NCBI GenBank assembly: GCA_934667505.1
Contig: CAKULY010000001.1
Location: forward strand, 124,001-188,000
Source: an uncultured Treponema sp.
GTDB taxonomy: Bacteria; Spirochaetota; Spirochaetia; Treponematales; Treponemataceae
Length of the DNA stretch: 64,000 nt
Direction of reading: 5' to 3'
A model generated the notes under the pieces. That model did no database searches. It saw nothing but the letters and a program-made list of their open reading frames with translations, and was not told the origin of the DNA. A program made the position numbers and the translations under genes. Below are positions 37,210 through 45,945 of the stretch, piece by piece (position 1 is the stretch's first letter; the number at the start of each line of letters is the position of its first letter).

Positions 37210-37756
37210 CAACAGCGCCTTGCCGCAGCACAACAATTTTTCCATCATCAACTTTTGCAATAGTCGAAGGAACTGCATTGTTTTTATCGCCATCGTCTAC
37301 AATAAGAGCGACTTCGCTAGAAAACTCTTTTTCTATTTCTCTTATATTTGAAAGAACTGGACAAGAACTTCTATTCACGCTTGTCGAGTAAATTGGAGCT
37401 CCTGCTTCTTCAATTATTTTTCTAAGCCAAGGGTCGCCAGGACATCTAACTGCCATAGTCTTTAAATAATCAAATTTGCTTTTTACAATCAAAGTAAGAG
37501 GACCTGGCCAATAATCTAGTAATCTTAAAGGAATTTCGTCATCTGTAAGATTTTTTAGATATTCAGGAGATGAAATAAGCTGAATAAAAGGCTTGTTTTC
37601 CGCCCTGCCCTTTATCTTTCTTATTAACGAATCTGTAGATCCAACTAGACCAGAAAAACCATAGACGGTATCAGTTGGTAAAATTAAAACTTCATTTTGT
37701 TTTAAGAGAGAAACGCATTTTTTTATAGAATCTTCATCAGATTTGAGGCAAGTCAT
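37199..37756 (-). CDS. tsaC: threonylcarbamoyl-AMP synthase (TsaC/Sua5 family)
   Basis: 185 residues of the YrdC/Sua5 fold. Makes threonylcarbamoyl-AMP from Thr, bicarbonate and ATP for the t6A37 tRNA modification. Landmarks: LPTDTVYGFSGLV, IRKIKGRAENKPFIQLISS, YWPGPLTLIVKSK, VAVRCPG-type AVRCPGDPWL and the STSVNRSS motif. Short (no Sua5 domain). It overlaps the preceding DivIC-like gene by 20 bp. Confidence 0.92.
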   Translation of the reverse strand: MTCLKSDEDSIKKCVSLLKQNEVLILPTDTVYGFSGLVGSTDSLIRKIKGRAENKPFIQLISSPEYLKNLTDDEIPLRLLDYWPGPLTLIVKSKFDYLKTMAVRCPGDPWLRKIIEEAGAPIYSTSVNRSSCPVLSNIREIEKEFSSEVALIVDDGDKNNAVPSTIAKVDDGKIVVLRQGAVVIG

Positions 37757-38234
37757 AAATAGGAATTCCTTTTACAAAATCAGTCTTTTTATTCCTAAAT
37801 GTTATATTACCTTTGCTTAAATCTATCAACACCATTATGAGAAAAGAAAGAAAAAACACCAAAAAAGAAATCACCTTGCAAACGCTTTCCGGCAAATAAG
37901 AAAATATCTTTCTTTTTAAAACCGTGCCTGTATCATAAAGCTTGGTTTGCATAGGCTTTAATCCTTTTATCTTTACAAGTTTTTCGCCTTCGCCAACATA
38001 GTCAAGTTTTCTAGCATAAGAGGAAATAACATCTTTGTCTTTTAAAAGCGCTGTATATTCCAAGTTTAATTCATTGTTTAAATTTTGAATAATATCTGTC
38101 TGGCGAGAAATCTCTATCTTTTGCTCCTGAAGGTGACTATAGCTTACAATTCCATTCCTACCAAAAAAAAATGAAAGAGATGTATAAACAAACGTACCTA
38201 AAAAAGCGGCAACTAAAATTTTTGTGCGAATCAT
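37737..38234 (-). CDS. septum formation initiator (FtsB/DivIC)-like protein
   Basis: 165 residues from the ATG at 38234. N-terminal membrane helix (ILVAAFLGTFVYTSLSFFF), a coiled coil (LQEQKIEISRQTDIIQNLNN), then the family ARKLDYVGEGEKLVKIKGL motif. Unusually there is a second membrane segment after that (about 125-148: VISFLVFFLSFLIMVLIDLS), which normal FtsB lacks. Likely a divisome scaffold contacting FtsL/FtsQ. An upstream in-frame ATG at 38294 would put the membrane helix too far inside. Confidence 0.65.
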   Translation of the reverse strand: MIRTKILVAAFLGTFVYTSLSFFFGRNGIVSYSHLQEQKIEISRQTDIIQNLNNELNLEYTALLKDKDVISSYARKLDYVGEGEKLVKIKGLKPMQTKLYDTGTVLKRKIFSYLPESVCKVISFLVFFLSFLIMVLIDLSKGNITFRNKKTDFVKGIPIYDLPQI

Positions 38235-38352
38235 TATAATTTTATAATCGGCAATTTTTTTATTTTCTGAAAGAAAAATGTGTGCTATAATCAAATATAT
38301 TTTAAGATTCTAAAAATTGGAATAAATAGTAGTGTTTTTTTTATCATTTTAT

Positions 38353-38387
38353 GCCGATAATGAATCTGTATGAATTTCAAAATTCAT
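38353..38387 (+). promoter_or_regulatory. exact sigma-28 -10 box plus adjacent palindrome, upstream of the acidic-protein gene
   Basis: GCCGATAA (38353-38360) matches the sigma-28 -10 consensus perfectly, but no TAAA is found at the right distance upstream (a weak TAGTGTTT ends 15 bp before). Ten bp downstream is ATGAATTT-CA-AAATTCAT (38370-38387), an 8-bp-arm palindrome that could be an operator. The ATG is at 38420. Confidence 0.35.
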
Positions 38388-38419
38388 GCAACTAAATATC
38401 AATCCATGAGAGGAACAAT

Positions 38420-40804
38420 ATGAGCGATTCAACAGAGAATACAAAAGACCTAGACAGTTATGGAGTATGGGTAAAAAGACCTCCTCAAGACGCATCTGAA
38501 AATGATTTAATATCTGAAACGTTGCCAGATTTTTCAGACATTGAAAACACTGCAAATGAAGAAACCTCTCAGGAAAATCCTATTGTAACGGATGAATTTA
38601 ATCTTGACAGCCTGGACTTAAACGAAACTTCAATCTCGGACAATGAGCTTTCAGATATTTCTAAAGACATGGAAGAAAATACTAAAAATTCAACAGAAGA
38701 TGAAATTCCTGTTGAAGCGGAAGATTTTTCTGCAAGTTTTGGCGATGGAGAAATCTCTTTGGACGACTTCATGGACGGAGATTTTACAGATCCAAATCCA
38801 GGCGCCGCTCCTGCAGAAAACAAGCCTTCCACAGACAGCATTGACTTTGGCGGCGACGGAGAAATTTCTTTAGACGACTTTTTAGACGAGCCTTCGGAAA
38901 GCACAAACAAAGCAGATGATGTTACAAACGACGAGCCGCTAGACATAGACCTTGCATTCACAGAAAGCGATGAAGTTCCTACTGAAGAAATTCAAGCAGA
39001 AGATGATAATACAGACAGTTTTGATGACAATGGAGAATATGACGATATGTTTGATGAACTTGACAATTCAAATACTGAAAGCAAAACAGAACCTTCTTTT
39101 GACGATTCAAAAACAGAAGAGCTTTCATTAGATGACTTTGGAATTGATGACTCTAGCGATGACGCGACTGCGGTAGCTGCAGGCGCCGCGGTAAATGCAA
39201 GCGCAAACACAGAAGAGGTTGATTTAAGCGACTTCGGTGTAGATAGCAGCGCAGAAGAAACACCTGTACAGCAAGACGTCCAAGGCGCTAAAAAAGGTCA
39301 AGTTGTAGACTATGACCTTGCAGTTACAGAAGAAGAAGCGACATCCACAGCTCCTACAGTAACAGAAATAAAAACTACAGATGCTCCTGCAGAACCTGAA
39401 AATGAAGAAGTTGCAAAAAGCGAAGAAACTTCCTCTGTAAGCAACAAACTTCTAGAACAAATTATCGCAGACCTTTCTGGCCTTAAAAACGAAATAAACT
39501 CTCTAAAAGGTCAATTTGAAGAATTAAAAGCAAAAGACACAATTGCCGCTTGCGAAAAAACTGAAGAAACAGTTCCTACGGAAGAAGAGCCTAAGATTGT
39601 TTCTGAAGAACAAACAGGATTTTTTAATGACAGCGACGATGACGAAACTATTGCATTAAGCGGCGCAGAACTTGACAACATCATGAACACTGCAGACATT
39701 GCAGAAGAAGATGCAAAAACATCAGATACCGAAGAAGAATTAGCTGAGCCTGAAGTCTTAACAGAAAAAGGCGAAGAACAAGAAGACCAAACAGAAGAGC
39801 CTTTTACAAATCCAGAAGAAATTTCAGAGCCAGTTGAAACTCCAAATGAAGATGTTAAAGAAATTCCTATAGAAAACATTGAACCAGAAGAAGAAGCCTC
39901 TAACGAAACTGCGCTTGAAGAAGATTTGAAAACAAGTTCAGAAGACGCAGCAGATGATGCAGAAATTCCGCAAGTTGATGCTAATGAAGAAGAGCCATTG
40001 CAAGAAGCTGAGGAAGAAGTTTCTGACGTTGCGGAAGAGCCGACTCCAGCAGCAGAAGAAATCAATGCTACTTTTTCAGATGACAATCCTTTTGCAGAAA
40101 TCGGTGAATCACCTGTAGAAATTCCAGAAGAAGAACACGATTCAGGTCTTTCTCTTGATGCAGAAGAAAACCTTGAAGAACCAAATCTGGACAACATTGT
40201 AGAAGAAGATATAGAAGACGAAATTTCTATTCCTAAAACAGATGAAATTGTTTCTGACGAACCTAACAACGACATTTTAGTAGAATCTTCTTCAAAAGAT
40301 TTTATGAGTTCTGTAAATGATGCGACAGAAAGTTTGGATACACCAAGCGAAGAACCACAAACTGTTGAAGAAACTGACGGCGTAGAAGAAATTCCTTCTG
40401 TTGAAGAAATCGCAGAAGACGCAGAAAGCTCTCAAGACGACTTGCAAGAACCTATACCTAACGAAGAAGAAACTAGAACAGAAAATACATATTTTGAAGA
40501 AGACACTTCTTCAGATCCTCTTACTGACGAAAATATTGACTACCTTAAAGATGAAGATACATCTGAAAGCACAGAAGATGTTCAAGTTATAGAACATGCA
40601 GAAGAAGTTCCTGAAGCAAGAGAAGAAATTAAATCAGAAGACAGCAACTCTCTTCCTTCGGATTTAAGAGAGGACGTAAAATCTGTTTTGCAATATATGG
40701 ATCAGCTTCTTGAAAATCTTCCTGAAGACAAAATTATGGAATTTGCAAAATCAGAACAGTTTACAACTTATAAAAAATTGTTCAAAGAATTAGGACTTTC
40801 TTAA
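38420..40804 (+). CDS. very acidic protein with SLDDF repeats, 794 aa
   Basis: No family recognised. The N-terminus LDSYGVWVKRPPQDASEND looks folded or conserved. Then come about 640 Asp/Glu-rich, probably disordered residues with an internal repeated motif: DGEISLDDFMDGDF, DGEISLDDFLDE, EELSLDDFGIDD, EVDLSDFGVD. A helical segment is at about 340-375 (SSVSNKLLEQIIADLSGLKN). The C-terminal 50 residues form a helical module (LREDVKSVLQYMDQLLENLP then IMEFAKSEQFTTYKKLFKEL). No signal peptide, so cytoplasmic. Shine-Dalgarno AGAGG 7 nt before the ATG. Followed by a terminator and two Maf genes; a scaffold or docking role is a guess. Confidence 0.75.
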   Translation: MSDSTENTKDLDSYGVWVKRPPQDASENDLISETLPDFSDIENTANEETSQENPIVTDEFNLDSLDLNETSISDNELSDISKDMEENTKNSTEDEIPVEAEDFSASFGDGEISLDDFMDGDFTDPNPGAAPAENKPSTDSIDFGGDGEISLDDFLDEPSESTNKADDVTNDEPLDIDLAFTESDEVPTEEIQAEDDNTDSFDDNGEYDDMFDELDNSNTESKTEPSFDDSKTEELSLDDFGIDDSSDDATAVAAGAAVNASANTEEVDLSDFGVDSSAEETPVQQDVQGAKKGQVVDYDLAVTEEEATSTAPTVTEIKTTDAPAEPENEEVAKSEETSSVSNKLLEQIIADLSGLKNEINSLKGQFEELKAKDTIAACEKTEETVPTEEEPKIVSEEQTGFFNDSDDDETIALSGAELDNIMNTADIAEEDAKTSDTEEELAEPEVLTEKGEEQEDQTEEPFTNPEEISEPVETPNEDVKEIPIENIEPEEEASNETALEEDLKTSSEDAADDAEIPQVDANEEEPLQEAEEEVSDVAEEPTPAAEEINATFSDDNPFAEIGESPVEIPEEEHDSGLSLDAEENLEEPNLDNIVEEDIEDEISIPKTDEIVSDEPNNDILVESSSKDFMSSVNDATESLDTPSEEPQTVEETDGVEEIPSVEEIAEDAESSQDDLQEPIPNEEETRTENTYFEEDTSSDPLTDENIDYLKDEDTSESTEDVQVIEHAEEVPEAREEIKSEDSNSLPSDLREDVKSVLQYMDQLLENLPEDKIMEFAKSEQFTTYKKLFKELGLS

Positions 40805-40827
40805 TTTTAGACAATGCAAACAAACTT

Positions 40828-40874
40828 AAAAGCTATCTAGAACACTGCCCTATGCAAGTTTTTAGATAGCTTTT
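40828..40874 (+). terminator. rho-independent-type terminator after the acidic-protein gene
   Basis: Perfect 12 bp stem AAAAGCTATCTA (40828-40839) / TAGATAGCTTTT (40863-40874) with a 23 nt loop, ending in a T-rich run. It begins 24 bp after the stop codon and ends 10 bp before the ATG of the next gene, leaving no room for a separate promoter or Shine-Dalgarno there. Some readthrough, or a promoter inside the loop, would be needed. Confidence 0.75.
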
Positions 40875-40884
40875 CTTTTACAAA

Positions 40885-42378
40885 ATGGACAATGCAACTT
40901 TTTTTACTGCAAAAGACGGTTCTCTAACTTGCCGGTACAACGGCATCATGGTTCATTCTGCATATTCTCCACAAAAAGAAGCAGAAAGATTTGTTGATTC
41001 GCAGGTAATTCCATTTACTCCCAAATACATTATAATTTTAGAACCTGCAATAGGTTTTTGTTCTGAATATTTTAAAAAGAAAATTCCTTCAGCAAAAATA
41101 TGCGCTATAAGATTTTCGAATGAATTTAGCAAATTTGACAACAATTTTGATTTTGTATTTAATCTTTTTGCACAAGACTTTGAATCTCAGTTGTTTAACA
41201 CTTTAGGAGAAGAAGGTCTTTTTTCATCTTTATTTTTTACCTGGCCTGCAAGTGCAAAAATTTTTCAAGCAGAAGAAAAAATTGCCTTGTCAAAGATAAA
41301 AAAACAACTCAATCTAGCGCAAACGGTGCTTTTTACGCACAACTCTTTTGCAAGGCGATGGTTCTTAAATTTTGTAAATATTGTAAGCAGAATTGAAAAA
41401 ACGCAAACCTTAAAAAAAACAAATTTTCCTATAGTTTTATGCGCCAGCGGACCTAGCTTGCAAAGTTCTGTAAAAAAACTAAAAGAACTTGAGAACAATC
41501 TTTTTATTATAGCCGTATCTTCTGCTCTGAATGTTCTTTTAAAAAACAATCTAGTTCCAGACTTAGTTATTTCCACAGACGGCGGTTTTTGGGCAAAAAA
41601 ACACTTATATCCGCTTAAAAAAAATAAAATTCCGCTTGCTCTCGCGATTGAAGCAAATCTACCTCAAATTCTATTTTCAGAACTTTCTATAATCCCATTG
41701 ATTTATTCAGACGGCATGGAATCAGCATTTATAAAGCAGACTGACATCAACTATGTAAACGTACAAAGAAACGGAACTGTGAGCGGAACGGCAGCGGAAC
41801 TTGCTTTGTCTCTTACAGAAAATTTAGTATTTATGTGCGGGCTTGATCTTGAATCAGGCTGCGGTATTCAACACTCTCAACCAAATATTCTTGAAGATGA
41901 AAATTCTGCAACTGATAACTTTTTTTGCCCAAAAGAAACCAGAATTTCAAAATCAAGGTGCAACTCTTCTTCGCTGCGAATTTACAGAGAGTGGTTTTGC
42001 AATTTAAGTGAAAAAAAATGGCGAAGGTTTTTTAGGCTTTCTGACAATTACAAATACAGTTCAAATTTAGGTCGTATAAAAGATGTGAACTTTGACTTTT
42101 TAAAAGAAAATCTTTTAAAAATGAATTATTGTAAATCGTCCTCTGCTTTTTTTTCAGTTCCGCAAAAAATAGATAATAAAAAGAACAGGGAAATGCTAAA
42201 GTCATTTGTTCTAAAGAACGAAAATTCTAAAGAATGGTTAAAAAATAATTTTCCTTTAGATTTTTTGCTGTACGAAAGATGCAATAATCTTAGTGAAAAA
42301 CAGGTTTTATTAAAAAAACTGACTGAAGAAAATAAAGTTCTTATAAAAAAAATAGAACAGGAAAAATATGCCGATTAA
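40885..42378 (+). CDS. Maf/DUF115 motility accessory protein, copy 1
   Basis: 497 residues. N-terminal Rossmann-like domain (IILEPAIGFCSEYFKKKIPS) and central DUF115 domain: CASGPSLQSSVKKLKELENN (GPSL at 189-192), VPDLVISTDGGFW, NGTVSGTAAELALSLTENLV then FMCGLDLESG. Proteins of this family act as glycosyltransferases for flagellin glycosylation (nonulosonic acid type) in several bacteria. The donor sugar here is unknown. No Shine-Dalgarno before the ATG at 40885. The last 11 bp overlap the second copy. Confidence 0.82.
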   Translation: MDNATFFTAKDGSLTCRYNGIMVHSAYSPQKEAERFVDSQVIPFTPKYIIILEPAIGFCSEYFKKKIPSAKICAIRFSNEFSKFDNNFDFVFNLFAQDFESQLFNTLGEEGLFSSLFFTWPASAKIFQAEEKIALSKIKKQLNLAQTVLFTHNSFARRWFLNFVNIVSRIEKTQTLKKTNFPIVLCASGPSLQSSVKKLKELENNLFIIAVSSALNVLLKNNLVPDLVISTDGGFWAKKHLYPLKKNKIPLALAIEANLPQILFSELSIIPLIYSDGMESAFIKQTDINYVNVQRNGTVSGTAAELALSLTENLVFMCGLDLESGCGIQHSQPNILEDENSATDNFFCPKETRISKSRCNSSSLRIYREWFCNLSEKKWRRFFRLSDNYKYSSNLGRIKDVNFDFLKENLLKMNYCKSSSAFFSVPQKIDNKKNREMLKSFVLKNENSKEWLKNNFPLDFLLYERCNNLSEKQVLLKKLTEENKVLIKKIEQEKYAD

Positions 42379-43927
42379 AAATACGCCAATTATATATAAA
42401 TCTTTTGAGCTATCAAAGACGGGTTTGCCAGTTCCAATTTTTAACTCAGGAAAACCTATGCATTCTAAATACAACCCGGAAAAGGAAGCTGAATTTTTTG
42501 CGCAAAACATTGAAAAAGCAGACTTCTTTGTTGTATTAGGAATCGGAAGCGGTTTTCATATTCAAAAACTTGCAGAGACTTTTCCAAATTCAAAAATTAT
42601 TGGCATAGAAGGTTTTGACGAAGACATAGAATTCTTAAAATCAAACTCTAAAACCTGCGCAAATTTAGAAAAAAATGAGAATGTTGTTATTTGCTCAGAA
42701 AAAAAGCTAACAGAAAATCTTTGCAAGCATTGGATTCCAGCAATCTACCCTTCTTTTAGCATTATAGAATACAGGAGCTGGCGCGCAGAAAACTTAAATC
42801 TTGCAGAAAGCATAAAAAAAAGCATAAAAGCAACGGTTGAAAAAATAGGTGCAGACTATTCTGTCCAAGTTCATTTTGGCAAAATTTGGATGCATAATAT
42901 TTTAAATAACTTAAAGCGCAACGCAAAATATTCTATAAACTTTGCTGATATAAAAATAAATAAAAATAAAAAAGCAATTGTTGTGGCGGCGGGACCTTCT
43001 CTAGAGTCAAAAATTCAATATCTAAAAGAAAAGCGCAATGAATGCACAATAATTTCTACAGACACGGCATATAAAACGCTTTTAAGCTGTAATATAGAAT
43101 CAGATTTTGTTTGCTCGGTGGACGCACAAAACGTTTCTACAGAACACTTTTCCAAAAAGAATAGCAATCTTAATACGATTTTTGTATTTGACTTAGCGTC
43201 TAATCCAAGCATTCCTAGCATGCTTTTAAAAAATAAGAAAAAAATTCTCTTTATAAACTCTGGTCATCCGCTAACGTGTTACATACAGCTAGTTTGCAAA
43301 AAGCTTGCATTTGAAAAACTAGATACTGGTTCTGGAACGGTAACGATTGCAGCTTTAGATTTTGCAAAAAAACTTGGATTTTCAAAGATTGAAATTTTAG
43401 GAGCGGACTTTTCGTATCCAAATGCAAAGCCGTACTGCAAAGGAACTTATCTTGAACAGAGTTTTATAGCCAATATGAATAAATTATTGCCGCTAGAAAC
43501 TCTATACAACAAACTTATGTTCAGAACAAAACTAATAGAGCTAAATGGCTGTAAAACAAGCCAAACTCTTTTATCGTACAAAAATTCTTTAGAAGAATGG
43601 ATTTTAAAAAACAATTTTAATTATAAAAAACAGGATTACATTTATTTTTTAAACAAAATAAAGGAAAGACATAATTCAGACAACAGCCAAAACGATGTTT
43701 TATATAATCAATACAATTCTGACAACAATTTTGATTACAACTATCTAAAAAGCATACTAAAAGAAGAAATCCTCAAAGAAAAAAAACACAAACTGAATAA
43801 ATTTGCTCTTACTAATCTTGAAAAATCAATGCTGCCATACATTAGTTATTTAAGAAAAAAAGAAGGAAACAGCAACTTTGAAAACCTTATAAATCTTGCA
43901 TTGCACGATTTTGTTCGATATACTTAG
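42368..43927 (+). CDS. Maf/DUF115 motility accessory protein, copy 2
   Basis: 519 residues, paralogue of the preceding protein. N-terminal domain with HSKYNPEKEAEFFAQ and VVLGIGSGFHIQKLAETFPN; DUF115 core with VAAGPSLESKIQYLKEKRNE (GPSL 209-212), ESDFVCSVDAQN, LDTGSGTVTIAALDFAKKLG and ILGADFSYPNAKPYCKGTYL. The GADxSY/GxT segment is closer to the Maf consensus than in copy 1, so copy 2 may be the standard enzyme. C-terminal ~100 residues are Asn/Lys-rich and helical. Confidence 0.85.
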   Translation: MPIKNTPIIYKSFELSKTGLPVPIFNSGKPMHSKYNPEKEAEFFAQNIEKADFFVVLGIGSGFHIQKLAETFPNSKIIGIEGFDEDIEFLKSNSKTCANLEKNENVVICSEKKLTENLCKHWIPAIYPSFSIIEYRSWRAENLNLAESIKKSIKATVEKIGADYSVQVHFGKIWMHNILNNLKRNAKYSINFADIKINKNKKAIVVAAGPSLESKIQYLKEKRNECTIISTDTAYKTLLSCNIESDFVCSVDAQNVSTEHFSKKNSNLNTIFVFDLASNPSIPSMLLKNKKKILFINSGHPLTCYIQLVCKKLAFEKLDTGSGTVTIAALDFAKKLGFSKIEILGADFSYPNAKPYCKGTYLEQSFIANMNKLLPLETLYNKLMFRTKLIELNGCKTSQTLLSYKNSLEEWILKNNFNYKKQDYIYFLNKIKERHNSDNSQNDVLYNQYNSDNNFDYNYLKSILKEEILKEKKHKLNKFALTNLEKSMLPYISYLRKKEGNSNFENLINLALHDFVRYT

Positions 43928-43931
43928 AACT

Positions 43932-45263
43932 ATGAAAAATAAAATTATTTCGATTTATTCTGTTTTTATAACTTTAATATTTATTTTTTCTATTGCATTT
44001 TTTTCTTTTAATTTAATCACCGAAAATAAAAACGGCAAAGATAGGTGCGCAACTAGATTCAATTCCGTTGTAGAATCAATGACTAAAAATCCTAGCAACA
44101 TAAACGCAGAAAAACTTTTTTACGAGTACAACGACTTTGCTCTGATAAACATATATAAGAATGGAAAAACGATTTCAGCTTATCCAAAGATTAGCAATGG
44201 TCAAGATGATTTTAATTCAAGCTTTGTTCAAACCTTTTCATACAGTTTTTCATACGGGCAAGATAATTACAGCATAAAAGCAGTCATGTATACTCTTAGA
44301 CCTGCAAAAATATATGATAGCGCGTTAATTTCATTTTCAATAATTCTTATAGCAACGATTTTTACTATTTTGTTGATAATTTTTCTTACAGTAAAAGAAA
44401 AAAAGCAAAAAGATAGTTCTAATAATTTAGAAAACCAAGACTCTGTATTACAAGAAAAAGAGCAAAAAGATGACACAAACAAGGTAGAATTAGAACCTGA
44501 AAAAGAAAATTTCACAGACGAACAAAACGATGGCGAAGCTCAAGAAGACAATTTTGAATTTGAAACTGGCAAAGAAAACGATAATGAAAATGACTATCTA
44601 TACGAAGAAATAGATTTTGAAGCTAAAAATGATGCTCAAAATTTGCAAGAAAGCAACGATGAATCCATATATTATGAAGAACCTGTTTTTGCAGAATCAG
44701 AAACAAACTCAAATGACAATGAACCTGCATCAAACAAAGACGCTAATAAAGAACAGAACGAATCAGAAAAAAGCGAATTGAATACTGAAGCAAATAGTGT
44801 TCAGCAGCCGACTTTTCAAGAAACACTTGCAAAAGAATTAGTTAAATCTGGTTCTACTGAACAAGATTTGGCCTTGATACTTATAAAAATTCCTGAATTA
44901 GACGAACAGTTGTATGAAAGAATTTCTTCAGAATTAGTTCAAAATTTTATGATAAAAAGCAATCTGATTTTTAAGAAGGAAGCGGACTGTATCGCTATCA
45001 TAAAAAATGAGATGGAAATAAACTCCGCTGAAGAATTTGCAGAAAAAATACGCAATCAAATTCTAACATTCGAAGGCGTTTCTAACTGTTTTATAGGGAT
45101 TTCGTGCAGAGCCGTACGCCTTGTAAATGCAGAAAGGATAATTCTTGAATCAGAACAGGCATTAGAACACGCGCAACAAGAAAAAGATTCTCCTATTATA
45201 GGATTTCATGTAGATATTGAAAAATATATGCAGTACATAAAAGAAAATGCCAACGAAGCATAA
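43932..45263 (+). CDS. membrane protein with degenerate GGDEF domain
   Basis: 443 residues from ATG 43932 (the open frame continues upstream to a TTG inside the Maf gene). Two membrane segments (about 4-27 and about 130-155) enclose a small extracytoplasmic sensor-like domain (LFYEYNDFALINIYKNGKTI). A long acidic linker (about 165-305) leads to a C-terminal domain that follows the GGDEF fold: ETLAKELVKSG, DLALILIKI, ADCIAIIKN where RYGGDEF would be, CFIGIS, ESEQALEHAQQE, IIGFHVD. The active-site GGDEF and metal residues are absent, so it should be non-catalytic. Likely a partner or scaffold in the Maf region. Confidence 0.7.
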   Translation: MKNKIISIYSVFITLIFIFSIAFFSFNLITENKNGKDRCATRFNSVVESMTKNPSNINAEKLFYEYNDFALINIYKNGKTISAYPKISNGQDDFNSSFVQTFSYSFSYGQDNYSIKAVMYTLRPAKIYDSALISFSIILIATIFTILLIIFLTVKEKKQKDSSNNLENQDSVLQEKEQKDDTNKVELEPEKENFTDEQNDGEAQEDNFEFETGKENDNENDYLYEEIDFEAKNDAQNLQESNDESIYYEEPVFAESETNSNDNEPASNKDANKEQNESEKSELNTEANSVQQPTFQETLAKELVKSGSTEQDLALILIKIPELDEQLYERISSELVQNFMIKSNLIFKKEADCIAIIKNEMEINSAEEFAEKIRNQILTFEGVSNCFIGISCRAVRLVNAERIILESEQALEHAQQEKDSPIIGFHVDIEKYMQYIKENANEA

Positions 45264-45288
45264 GCTTTTTTGCGTAAACGCCTTCTCT

Positions 45289-45942
45289 CTACTTTTTTGG
45301 CTTTTCGTCTATTGCAGTAGAATTTTCTTTTGAGTCTTCGTTTTCTAATTCTATATTTTTTGACTCTTCTTCATTTTTGTTTTCTATTTCTTCTATTTTT
45401 TTTTCAAATACAGAAATATTTTTATTGTCATTAAATTTTTCTTTTAATTCAGATATTAAAGTTCTTGCTAAATCGTAATCTTCAATGGCAAAAACGACAT
45501 TAATGTAGTTTACCAAAACATCCGCATTTTCAGGATTTTCCTGCCATAAAAGGCGATATATTTCTTTAGAACTTTCAAGATTTCCGTTCATTGCCCTTAT
45601 ATAAGCAAGAGACATTTTCAACGAAAGATTTTCAGGATCTCTTTTTAGAAGCTTTACAAAAATCTTTTCGGATTCAGACCAATTTTTTAACAAGGCATAA
45701 GTTCTGCCAAGCTTGTAAAAAGCCGTCCAATAAAGTTTTTTATTTTTCATGGCAAGCAAATAATAGTCAGCAGCCTTATCGTACTTGCCAAGTTCAAAAT
45801 ATGCGTCGGCAATTGAAAGATATTCAATATAAATATTGTCTTTTTTTACAGTCCTCTCTCCTGGAATTGGAACGTGAACGTTGGCAGCTATAAAGAAAGA
45901 TGAAAAAAAGACAATAAATACCGACGCAAAAAGTTTTTTCAC
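45289..45942 (-). CDS. secreted TPR-repeat protein
   Basis: 217 residues: signal peptide (1-20, SSFFIAANV), about four tetratricopeptide repeats (IADAYFELGKYDKAADYYLL, FYKLGRTYALLKNWSESEKI, SLAYIRAMNGNLESSKEIYR, NYINVVFAIEDYDLARTLIS) and a Glu/Asn/Ser-rich tail. Periplasmic interaction protein of unknown partner. The convergent neighbour ends 25 bp away. It follows the phosphoribosyltransferase gene by 3 bp, so they share a message. Confidence 0.75.
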   Translation of the reverse strand: MKKLFASVFIVFFSSFFIAANVHVPIPGERTVKKDNIYIEYLSIADAYFELGKYDKAADYYLLAMKNKKLYWTAFYKLGRTYALLKNWSESEKIFVKLLKRDPENLSLKMSLAYIRAMNGNLESSKEIYRLLWQENPENADVLVNYINVVFAIEDYDLARTLISELKEKFNDNKNISVFEKKIEEIENKNEEESKNIELENEDSKENSTAIDEKPKK

Positions 45943-45945
45943 AAT

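Noticed and set aside
38232..38256. GCCGATTATAA before the DivIC-like gene as a sigma-28 promoter
   Set aside because: The -10-like string is present on the minus strand, but no TAAA lies 15-16 bp upstream, and a TATAAA nearer the ATG explains expression as well.
38740..39240. CRISPR-like or DNA repeat array in the acidic gene
   Set aside because: The repeats are at protein level (SLDDF) with irregular spacing and divergent codons; there are no spacers and no cas genes.
39511..40275. 254-codon minus-strand open frame opposite the acidic protein
   Set aside because: Serine-rich mirror of a Glu/Asp-rich gene with GAA/GAT-biased codons; a compositional shadow without start context or motif.
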